In this document: positions 7,405 to 15,700 of the stretch, one piece after another
Layout of the letters: each line of letters starts with the position of its first letter
Position numbering within the stretch: position 1 is the first letter of the stretch
IMG/VR virus record: IMGVR_UViG_3300047352_000310
Coordinates: 1 to 24,900 of that record
Source: a virus
Strand: one strand, 5' to 3'
Length of the DNA stretch: 24,900 nucleotides
Notes under the pieces: model-generated
Databases searched by the model: none
Told to the model about the DNA's origin: nothing
The model's input: only the letters and a program-made list of their open reading frames with translations
Position numbers and translations under genes: made by a program

Positions 7405-8649
7405 ATGGAAGAACAAGTTAAAGTTAACGTTGTAGAAGATAATACGCCTCCTGCAACCCCACAAGAAAAAGAAGCTGCTGTTTTAGAACAGGCTATTGAA
7501 GAAGGTTCAGTAGATGAATCGTATGGTCTTCAAGAAGACGGCGTTTACAAAGTAAATTTAGATAAACCACCAACACCTAAAGAAGATGCCATTCAAGAGC
7601 AAGAAACAGAGAGCGTATCTGTGGGCGATGGAGCCGAAGATAGCCCGGAAGTGGACGAACAAGTACGGGAGCAAGATACAAAAGAAGAAAACCAAGAAGA
7701 AGAAGTAATTGATGATTCACCATTACAATTAGTAAATGATGAACCACAAGAAGAAGTAAAAAAAGAAATACAAAAAGAAGTACAGCAAGAAATACAACAA
7801 GAAGTAAAACAAGAAGAACCAAAAGTTGTTTTACCTGAAAACGTTGAGAAGCTAGTGCAGTTCATGGAAGAAACAGGTGGAACGGTAGAAGATTATGTTA
7901 ATCTTAATCGTGACATTTCTAAAATGGACAATACAACTTTATTAAGAGAATACTATAAAAATACAAAACCTCATTTAGATGCGGATGATGTTGATTTTTT
8001 ATTCAACAAAAACTTTGCATATGATGAAGAGACGGATGAACCGTCAGAAGTTAAAGCTAAGCAATTAGCTTTTAAAGAAGAATTATATAATGCTCAAAAT
8101 TACTTTAATACAAGTAGAGAGAAATACTATGCCGATCTTAAGTTAAGAAAGCAAGAAAGTGTTGCTCCCGAATATACCGAAGCTATGGAGTACTATAATA
8201 ATTCTAAGCAACAATCAGAAGAATATAATAATCTTCAAAAAGAGTTTATTGAAAAAACAAATAAAGTTTTTAATGATAATTTCAAAGGTTTTGATTTTAA
8301 GGTCGGAGAAAACAAATACAGGTTTAAAGTAGATAACACAGAAAAAGTTAAACAATATCAATCAGATATTTCTAATTTTATTAATGAATTTTTAGGTGAT
8401 GATGGAGCTGTAGCGGATGCCTCTGGGTATCATAAAGCTTTATTTGCTGCTAAAAACGCAGATAAGATTGCAAATCACTTTTATGAGCAAGGCCGTGCCG
8501 ACGCTGTAAAAGAAGCTGCTAAGCAAGCTAAAAATATTAATATGGATCCTAGATCTGACAATTCAACTATAAAAACTGAATATGGAGATAAAATTAGGGT
8601 TGTATCTGGAAACTCATCTGATAAGTTGCGCATTAAATGGAATAAATAA
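7405..8649 (+). CDS. Head scaffold-like acidic protein
   Basis: The 414-aa protein lies between portal and major capsid genes, the usual place of the scaffolding protein. The first 140 residues are very acidic and low in complexity (E, D, Q, V), including five 4-residue repeats of the form E-V/I-K/Q-K/Q at 7753-7812. The middle is predicted helical (FKEELYNAQNYFNTSREKYYADLK...), and the C-terminus is basic (IRVVSGNSSDKLRIKWNK), as in T7-like scaffolds where the basic tail binds the inner capsid surface. The role would be to guide prohead assembly and then leave. No enzymatic motif or protease is seen. The function is inferred from place, composition and shape, not from a recognised domain. 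Confidence 0.65.
   Translation: MEEQVKVNVVEDNTPPATPQEKEAAVLEQAIEEGSVDESYGLQEDGVYKVNLDKPPTPKEDAIQEQETESVSVGDGAEDSPEVDEQVREQDTKEENQEEEVIDDSPLQLVNDEPQEEVKKEIQKEVQQEIQQEVKQEEPKVVLPENVEKLVQFMEETGGTVEDYVNLNRDISKMDNTTLLREYYKNTKPHLDADDVDFLFNKNFAYDEETDEPSEVKAKQLAFKEELYNAQNYFNTSREKYYADLKLRKQESVAPEYTEAMEYYNNSKQQSEEYNNLQKEFIEKTNKVFNDNFKGFDFKVGENKYRFKVDNTEKVKQYQSDISNFINEFLGDDGAVADASGYHKALFAAKNADKIANHFYEQGRADAVKEAAKQAKNINMDPRSDNSTIKTEYGDKIRVVSGNSSDKLRIKWNK
7753..7812 (+). repeat. 12-base coding repeat, five units, in scaffold gene
   Basis: Five consecutive 12-base units encode EVKK, EIQK, EVQQ, EIQQ and EVKQ. The units are A-rich and imperfect (gaa-gta/ata-caa/aaa-caa/aaa), so length change by slippage is possible. 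The encoded peptide is a short, strongly charged helix in the acidic N-terminal part. Confidence 0.8.
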
Positions 8650-8670
8650 CACAACTTAAAATCAAACAAA

Positions 8671-10203
8671 ATGGCTTTTACTAGTGGCATTCCTGCCGCA
8701 TTACAACCAACCCAGTCTAAAACGCTTTATGCTGGTAACTACATTGACTTCACCTCAGCGGCGCATGATCAATGGACACAACAATTTTTACCCGATGTAT
8801 ACGAAAAAGAAGTAGAGCGCTACGGAAATCGTTCAATCGGATCATTTTTAAGAATGGTATCTGCAGAGATGCCTTCAACATCAGATCAAATTATTTGGAC
8901 TGAGCAAGGACGTTTACACACTCGTTACGCAAATGTACTTCCTCAAGGAACTGCTGCTGCTTTACCAGCTGTTGGTGCTGCTGCAGTAATTGCAGCTGAC
9001 GCTAACGCAGGTGGACGATTAAACTTTACTATTCCAGCTCAACCAACAAGCATTGGTCTAACATCTGCTACTACAGCAAACTGTAACTTCAAAGTTGGTC
9101 AAACAGCTATGATTCAAGTACAGTCAAGTGCTACTTCTGCTGTAGGTGGAACTGCTGATGTTATCAAAGGTGTAGTAACATTAGTTTCTGATACTCGTTT
9201 TCAAATTAAAGCATATAAGCCTCATGCAGGCGTAACTGCTGCTCAGCGAGTAACTGCAATGGTATACGGATCTGAATTTGCTAAAGGTACTGGAAACTTT
9301 ACTGAAAAGCTAGATCCTAGCTATGCTACATTTACAAACGCTCCAATTATTATGAAAGAGCACTATTCAATCAACGGATCTGACACTGCTCAGATTGGAT
9401 GGATTGAAGTTACTTCAGAAAATGGAGCTGATGGATACCTATGGTACTTAAAATCAGAGCACGAAAACAGACTACGTTGGGAAGACTACGTAGAAATGGC
9501 TATGGTTGAAGGTGTTGAAAAAACTGCAGGAGGAGCTAATATTGCTCTTGGAACTTACGGAGGTAGCCTAGCTGCACAAAATGCACGTGGTACTCAAGGT
9601 TTCTTTGATGCAATTGAAGAAAGAGGTAACGTATATTCAGGATTTGGAGCGCAAGCTGCAGGTGGTGGAGCGCTTACTGATTTTGATGCTGTTCTTAAGC
9701 AACTAGACAAGCAAGGAGCTATTGAAGAAAACATGCTTTTCTTAAACCGCGATCTATCATTAGAAATTGATGATATTCTTGCACAACAAAATGGTGGCTA
9801 CGCTGGTGGTACTTCTTACGGAGTATTCAACAACAGCGAAGATATGGCACTTACTTTAGGGTTTACTGGATACCGCAGAGGATCTTATGACTTTTACAAA
9901 ACTGACTGGAAATACCTAAATGACTGGTCAACTCGTGGAGGTTTTGGAGATGTTGAAGGTGTTCTAGTACCTGCTGGTACTTCTACTGTTTATGACCAAC
10001 AACTTGGTACAAACATTAAGCGCCCATTCTTACACGTAAGATATAGAGCTTCAGAAACTGACAATAGAAAAATGAAATCTTGGATTACAGGATCTGTTGG
10101 AGGACCAACTAGCTCAGATATTGACGAAATGAGAATGCACTATCTGACTGAAAGATGTCTTATTACTCAAGCTGCAAATAACTTTGTACTATTTAAAGCT
10201 TAA
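8671..10203 (+). CDS. Major capsid protein
   Basis: The 510-aa product lies after portal and scaffold. It shows HK97-type features by layout: an N-terminal arm (1-110) with 'FTSAAHDQWTQQFLPDVYEKEV', an inserted beta-rich stretch (about 116-205, 'FTIPAQPTSIGLTS' to 'VTAMVYGSEF'), an extended-loop region near 217-250 ('YATFTNAPIIMKEHYSINGSD'), and the P/A-domain-like remainder with 'ENRLRWEDYVEMAMVEG' and a C-terminal 'RYRASETDNRKMKSWITGS'. The length agrees with crAss-like capsid proteins. Codon use differs from other genes in the window (more TAC, AAC, GCT, ACT, CTT, GGA), as expected of the most highly translated gene. The 21-base leader before the ATG is A-rich with no Shine-Dalgarno. A strong hairpin follows the stop codon. 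Confidence 0.88.
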   Translation: MAFTSGIPAALQPTQSKTLYAGNYIDFTSAAHDQWTQQFLPDVYEKEVERYGNRSIGSFLRMVSAEMPSTSDQIIWTEQGRLHTRYANVLPQGTAAALPAVGAAAVIAADANAGGRLNFTIPAQPTSIGLTSATTANCNFKVGQTAMIQVQSSATSAVGGTADVIKGVVTLVSDTRFQIKAYKPHAGVTAAQRVTAMVYGSEFAKGTGNFTEKLDPSYATFTNAPIIMKEHYSINGSDTAQIGWIEVTSENGADGYLWYLKSEHENRLRWEDYVEMAMVEGVEKTAGGANIALGTYGGSLAAQNARGTQGFFDAIEERGNVYSGFGAQAAGGGALTDFDAVLKQLDKQGAIEENMLFLNRDLSLEIDDILAQQNGGYAGGTSYGVFNNSEDMALTLGFTGYRRGSYDFYKTDWKYLNDWSTRGGFGDVEGVLVPAGTSTVYDQQLGTNIKRPFLHVRYRASETDNRKMKSWITGSVGGPTSSDIDEMRMHYLTERCLITQAANNFVLFKA

Positions 10204-10218
10204 TAAGTTTTTTAACAT

Positions 10219-10260
10219 AGGATACGGGCCCTTCGGGGCCTTGTATTCTTATTTTATATT
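10219..10260 (+). terminator. Terminator-like hairpin with UUCG loop after capsid gene
   Basis: The stem arms are 10219-10231 and 10236-10249, closing on a TTCG loop at 10232-10235. From the loop outward, five GC pairs, one GU, a single bulged T (10242), then CG, AT, TA, AT, GU, GC and AT pairs can be drawn. The following stretch is T-rich (TTATTTTATATT) but not a pure T run. It lies 15 bases after the capsid stop. It may terminate part of the transcripts or protect the 3' end of the capsid message. Confidence 0.75.
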
Positions 10261-10268
10261 ATTTAATC

Positions 10269-11039
10269 ATGACAACAAAAACAACAAAAGTGCCATCTAT
10301 TGAAAAAGGATGGGAAATAAAAGATAGAACATATGTGCTTACAAATAATAGAGCACCTATTTCTTGGACAATACAAACAAAACATACAGCTAGAAAACCT
10401 TTGCTTTATTTTGACGAAGCAACAGGTATAAATAAAGAAATACGTTATGCTACAAATCAAAGATCTTTATTTGTAGATGAGCAAGACGGAGCTGTAACAC
10501 TATCTCATGTAATGTTTTTAGATGGGGTACTGCATGTTGCAAAAGAGCAACAAAATTTACAAAAATTACTTTCTTTATATCATCCAGAAAAAAATCAATT
10601 GTGGATGGAAATTGACGAAGTACAAGAAGCTGAAGATGAAATTGATGTTTTAGAAATGGAACTTGAAGCTTTAAACTTGGTTAATGAAATTGATATTGAA
10701 CATTTAGAAGCTATTATGAGAACAGAGTTAGGTTCTACAGTAGCAGGTCTTTCTTCTAAAGAATTAAAAAGAGACGCGTATAGATTTGCTAAATCGCAAC
10801 CTGGATTATTCTTAGAACTTGTTCAAGACGAAGATATAAAATTAAGAAACCTAGCTAATAGAGCTGTTGAAGTTGGAATTTTACAACTAACTGATGATAA
10901 TACTGTTTTTAAATTTGCTAATGGCAAAAAAGTTTTAACAGTACCATTTGAGCAGCATCCGTACGCGGCATTAGCACAATATTTTAAAACTGATGAAGGT
11001 GTAGATTTAATGAAATCTATAACAAAAAAGCTTTCATAA
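10269..11039 (+). CDS. Unrecognised protein between capsid and neck genes, possible virion protein
   Basis: This 256-aa protein is flanked on both sides by hairpins (10219-10249 and 11046-11074). Its N-terminal 110 residues look beta-rich, with 'RAPISWTIQTKHTARKPLLYFDEATG', 'EIRYATNQRSLFVDEQDGAVTLSHVMFLDG' and 'LLSLYHPEKNQ'. Residues about 112-150 form a very acidic helix, and the C-terminal part (160-256) is helical with a 'LRNLANRAVEVGILQLTDDNTVFKFANGKKV' segment that resembles a small winged-helix-like unit. Similar sequences are, from memory, common in marine phages, always unnamed. Position next to the capsid gene suggests a head accessory, decoration or head-completion protein, but nothing in the sequence fixes this. 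Confidence 0.55.
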   Translation: MTTKTTKVPSIEKGWEIKDRTYVLTNNRAPISWTIQTKHTARKPLLYFDEATGINKEIRYATNQRSLFVDEQDGAVTLSHVMFLDGVLHVAKEQQNLQKLLSLYHPEKNQLWMEIDEVQEAEDEIDVLEMELEALNLVNEIDIEHLEAIMRTELGSTVAGLSSKELKRDAYRFAKSQPGLFLELVQDEDIKLRNLANRAVEVGILQLTDDNTVFKFANGKKVLTVPFEQHPYAALAQYFKTDEGVDLMKSITKKLS

Positions 11040-11045
11040 ATACTT

Positions 11046-11074
11046 GGCGTAGAGTAAGAAATTAACTCTATGCC
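11046..11074 (+). terminator. Intergenic hairpin without T-tract
   Basis: Arms GGCGTAGAGT (11046-11055) and ACTCTATGCC (11065-11074) pair over ten positions with one GU. Two further AT pairs can form inside, leaving a GAAA (GNRA-type) loop. No T-run follows (GTCTAAACC), so it is more likely an mRNA-stabilising or processing structure than a classical rho-independent terminator. It lies 6 bases after the stop of the 256-aa gene and 26 bases before the next start. Confidence 0.6.
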
Positions 11075-11099
11075 GTCTAAACCAACACAATAAATATAA

Positions 11100-11843
11100 A
11101 TGGTAAATATAGATAACGTTTACAATACTGTATTAGTAATAACTAATAAAGACAACCGTGGATATATAACGCCAGAGGAATTTAATAGGTTAGCAAATCA
11201 AGCTCAAAATGAAATATTTGAAAGCTATTTTAGAAAGCAATCTTCATATGAGCTTAATGCAAATATAACTAGTGACTTTGCAGATCCTATTTTAAATACT
11301 TCTGAGAAAATAAATGAATTTTACGGTAATGTTAATTTAGTATTAAACAATGGTGTTTTTGAATACCCTAGTAATTTTTACAGACTAGGTGTTGTATCTG
11401 CTGGAAATAAAGTAGCAGATTTTGCACATCATTCAGATATAAAATATATTAACCAATCCCCTTTAACTTACCCTGTTGACAGTCAGCCTGTATATACTTT
11501 GGCCCAAAACGGGGTTAAAGTTTATCCTAGCACTATAATTACTGGTGTTAGTATAGATTACTTAAAAAAACCTAATAGACCTAAATGGGGTTATATTATG
11601 CCTACTACTGCGCAAATAGCCGCAGGTGTACCTAATAAACCTATTTACGATCCAACCGCTTTTGATCCTGCAACAGATAGTTATAGTGCATCGGCAAAAT
11701 CTTATAATTTTGAATTACATGCATCCGAAGAATATGATTTAGTGGTTAAAATATTAACATATGCGGGTGTTGTTATAAAACAAGCTGACATAGCAGGCTT
11801 TGCACAAGGAAAAGAACAACAAATAGCAGCAACTGAACAATAA
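11100..11843 (+). CDS. Neck/ring-type structural protein (head-tail connector candidate)
   Basis: The 247-aa protein begins 'MVNIDNVYNTVLVITNKDNRGYITPEEFNRLANQAQNEIFESYF' in several blocks, an N-terminus I associate with a connector protein of crAss-like and marine podoviruses. A helical start is followed by beta-rich parts (NGVFEYPSNFYRLGVV, NGVKVYPSTI, GVSIDYLKKPNRPKWGY), and a helical end with an 'ELHASEEYDLVVKILTYAGVVIKQADI' stretch. Such proteins form a ring below the portal. Its stop overlaps the next start by one base (TAATG), suggesting fixed stoichiometry with the second connector protein. The role is inferred from order and recognised pattern. Confidence 0.6.
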   Translation: MVNIDNVYNTVLVITNKDNRGYITPEEFNRLANQAQNEIFESYFRKQSSYELNANITSDFADPILNTSEKINEFYGNVNLVLNNGVFEYPSNFYRLGVVSAGNKVADFAHHSDIKYINQSPLTYPVDSQPVYTLAQNGVKVYPSTIITGVSIDYLKKPNRPKWGYIMPTTAQIAAGVPNKPIYDPTAFDPATDSYSASAKSYNFELHASEEYDLVVKILTYAGVVIKQADIAGFAQGKEQQIAATEQ

Positions 11844-12766
11844 TGGCAATATCAAGAAAACCTTTAGACGTAGATAACTATTCCGCATTAGATGGCGGAA
11901 CTGGACTAGCTATACCGGGATACTATAGTAGAACCAACTTAAACGATATAATCAACAATTTTATGGTTGCTTATATTGGAGACGGTAAAGTTTTAGCAAA
12001 GGTTCCTAGATATGAGGTTGCGTTTTGGGCGCAAAGAGCTGTTCAAGAATTTAGTTATGATATTTTACATTCTGAAAAATCTATAGAAATAGAATTAAGC
12101 TCTACCAAAAGCATTTCTTTACCTTCAGATTACGTTAATTACGTTAGAATAGAATATACTGATTCTAATGGAGTAATGAAACCAATACTTCCCAGTAGAA
12201 CAACTACGGCTAACAAAGCTGTTGCTCAAGATCAAGATTATAAATATATATATGATCAGGAAGGTAATATAGTATTTAAAGAAATTTCTGAAACTATTGA
12301 AAAGTATCAATCAGAAACAAGAATTCTTGACGTGCAACAAACTCAAGATTATTATAACGGTTATTTTGATACTGATGATTATATGTACTACGGTAGAAGA
12401 TATGGATCTACCCCTGAATATCAAAATATAAATGGCACTTTTGTTTTAGACACAGAAGCTGGTAAAGTTTATTTTGATGCTGCATTTAAAGAGGGCTGTT
12501 ACATAACTTTTACTTATATTTCTGATGGTTTAGGTAATAATGGCGATTTTGCTAATGTCTATGTACCTAAATTAGCCGAAGATGCTGTGTATGCATCAAT
12601 ACTATATAATCTTTCTAAACTTAGAGGTTCAGCTGCTGGAGCGGCTGGTTTATATAAGAAAGAAGCTTCATCAAAAATGCGAAACGCAAAAATAAGATTA
12701 TCTAATATGAAGTCAAATGAAATGACTCAAATATTACGTAATAAAGCAAAGTGGATTAAACACTAA
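11843..12766 (+). CDS. Second neck/tail-tube-type structural protein
   Basis: The 307-aa protein is coupled to the previous gene by TAATG. It shows 'VPRYEVAFWAQRAVQEFSYDILHSEKSIEIELSSTKSISLPSDYVNYVRIEY', a pattern of helix then beta-barrel with 'LPSDYVNYVRI' that is characteristic of phage head-tail adaptor/ring proteins with gp4/tail-tubular-A-like design. The C-terminal third has 'KLAEDAVYASILYNLSKLRGSAAGAAGLYKKEASSKMRNAKIRLS', a helical region that would pack into the ring. The likely role is an adaptor linking portal to tail. It is followed after 9 bases by the 1323-aa tail gene, in the same order as in related podoviruses. Confidence 0.65.
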   Translation: MAISRKPLDVDNYSALDGGTGLAIPGYYSRTNLNDIINNFMVAYIGDGKVLAKVPRYEVAFWAQRAVQEFSYDILHSEKSIEIELSSTKSISLPSDYVNYVRIEYTDSNGVMKPILPSRTTTANKAVAQDQDYKYIYDQEGNIVFKEISETIEKYQSETRILDVQQTQDYYNGYFDTDDYMYYGRRYGSTPEYQNINGTFVLDTEAGKVYFDAAFKEGCYITFTYISDGLGNNGDFANVYVPKLAEDAVYASILYNLSKLRGSAAGAAGLYKKEASSKMRNAKIRLSNMKSNEMTQILRNKAKWIKH

Positions 12767-12775
12767 TAAGATTTT

Positions 12776-15700
12776 ATGCCAGAAATTAAAAGAACGTTTA
12801 ATGTCGGTAAAATGAACCGAGATTTAGATGATAGATTAGTACCTCCAGGTGAATATCGGGAAGGTTTTAATATTACCGTTGGGCAATCTGAAAGTTCAGA
12901 CGTTGGTTCTATTGAAAACTTATTAGGCAACGAGGCTGTAGCTCAAAGTAATTTAACTAACGGTAAATGTATTGGATATATAAGTGATACAGGTACAGAA
13001 AAAATATATTTTTTTGTAACAAGTAATTCTTCTTATAATGAAACAAATACAGGGCAGCACGGCTTATTTGAGTATGATCAAAAAACAAAACAAACAACAG
13101 CTTTAGTTGTTTCTGCTCAACTTAATTTACACCAAAGTTATCCAATAACAGGAATAAACATTGTAGACGATTTATTATTTTGGACAGACAATAGAAATTA
13201 TCCCAGAAAATTAAATGTAGTAACTGCAAGAAATAATACTTCTTATTATACTACTGCTAATGATATTGATAATTTAATATCAGTTGCAAAGTTTGCACCT
13301 TATGAATCACCAACATTAGTATCTGCAACAAGAGAATCTAATATATCTTCTACATTTATGGAAGATAAGCTAATTAGATTTTCTTATAGATGGCAATTTG
13401 ATGATAATGAGTATAGCACATTAGCTCCTTTTAGCCCTATAGTTTTTTCAAGGCTAAATGAAACAGATACTATAAGCACTTCATTATCTAATTTTGGCGA
13501 AATTGAAACATTTGTTAATGCAATCAATCAAGTTCAGCTTCAAATACCAACGCCTACAGGTTACGGAATAAAGAATGTTGAACTAATATATAAAGAGTCT
13601 GGTTCGGGAACATTATATGTTGTTGATGATCAAGATGTTACAACTGAGCCTTTTGTAAACTTTACATATTCGTCTACCGACCCGTTTCGAACACTGCCAG
13701 GCGATCAACTTACACGAGTTTACGATGCTGTTCCTATAAAAGCAAAAGCGCAAGAGGTAGCTGGCGGTAGATTAGTATATGGTAATTTTTTACAAAATTA
13801 TGATATTCCCGATATTTCTTTTACAGTATCTAGAACAGGTGAAACCTCTGCTAGAAATAACATATTAGAAAATCAATCTGTTAAGTCAAGAAGAACTTAC
13901 CAAGTAGGTATTGTTTTAGCAGATAAGTTTGGAAGACAATCACCTGTTATATTATCAAGCTCTGGTACAGATACTGTTTTTATAGATCCAGGAAATGGGG
14001 ATGCAGCATCTACAACAGCTTTTAATGCCTTGCGTATTACTTTTACAGATACTACACAAATACCTTCTTGGGCATACTCATATAGAGTTGTTGTAAAACA
14101 AAGAGAACAAGAATATTATAACTGGATTTCTACAATAGATGCTGCTAATACTGTCAATCGTTTTGGTGATAGTATAAATAAAATACCTAGAGATCAAACG
14201 GCAACTATTCCGCCAAGTACATCTCCAACAATATCACCTTGTGATGTTTCTGTATATCCTAAATTTTTATCAGGAAGTAATGTGTATACCAAACCGCATG
14301 CTAATTTAACTAAAGTCCAGTCTATCTCAAATCCTTCAGGGGATGCATTAGTAACAACAATTGATAATTCTGGTGCTTCAGTAACTAGTGGTCTTTGCGT
14401 TTTTGAAACTGAGCCTGTATCTTCAGACTTAGATATATTTTATGAAACATCAACAGGCGGGTTAGTATCAGAAATACCTGCTACTACAACGGATATTTCA
14501 TTTTTTAACTGTATACTGTTAACTTTTACAACAGGTAATCACATTGAAATAAATAGAATACGTGCTGGTTTTAATGAACCATTTTTTGATATAGGTGTTA
14601 GAGCTTTTGTTGTACAAGAAAATTTTACACAAGAAAGAAGAAAAAACACATTAATACATTCTAGCGGGCTTTTAAACTCCAGAACAGGTATTAACTATAT
14701 AAATCAATTTAATGAGTCTGAAGGCGGTTTAACAATATCATTAGATCCTTTAGATGGTTCAATACAAAAGTTATTTGTCGATGATACCCAAGTAATAATA
14801 TTTCAGGAAGACAAAGTTTCTAGATCTCCTGTAAATAAAAACTTTATATATTCTGCAGAAGGCGGAGCCGTGCCTGTAACAAGTAATACTCAATTTTTAG
14901 GTACTGTAGCTGCTTATGCAGGTGAGTTTGGAATATCACAAAATCCTCAGTCTTTTGCTAGCTACGGCTTTGCAAAATATTTTACAGATAAAAACAGAGG
15001 TACTGTATTAAGGTTGTCCCAAAATGGAATTACTGAAATAGCCAAATTAGGTATGGGTGATTTTTTTAGAGATGCTTTAAAACAATCTAGCAAAATAATT
15101 GGATCCTACGACGAATATAATAGATGTTACGAACTAACAATTATAGGCCAAGGATTTGATAGTAATGAAGACATAAATTCTGAAACAGCTAGCAATGGGT
15201 ATTTAACATTAGCTTTTGATGATAGATCTAACGGATGGACCAGCTTTAAAGGGTTTAAACAAGAAGGTGGAATTTCATTAAATAATTATTATTATACATT
15301 TAATAGCGGAACATTATGGGAGCACCATAGCGAAAATGTAACTCATAATAATTTTTATAACTCAGGGACACAAAAGTCTTATGTAATTCCAATATTTAAT
15401 GATGCTCCTTCTTTAGTAAAACAATACAATGCTTTAAGCTATGAAGGCGATGAAGGATGGGGTGTTGAATACATTAAAACAGACATAAGCAGCTCTGGTG
15501 AAATTCCTCAAGTAGCAACTTCTTTTTCTACAACATTGCAACTATCGGGCGCAGCAGATAATTCTGTTTTTAATGGAGCCAATACGGTAATTGCAAAAGA
15601 AAATGAAGGTATTTCTTGGGCTATATTTGTAGAGCCTTTAAATTCGCAATTTGAATTTAAAAATATTAACGATATCGTGTTAACATCCGCTAGTGGAAGT

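Noticed and set aside
7577-7865. Antisense ORFs opposite the acidic part of the scaffold gene
   Set aside because: They consist of Ser/Cys/Phe or Leu/Val runs produced by the complement of Glu/Gln codons.
10204-10268. Bacteroidota-type promoter (TTTG and TAnnTTTG) in the largest gap
   Set aside because: No match with suitable spacing was found; the gap is explained by the hairpin.
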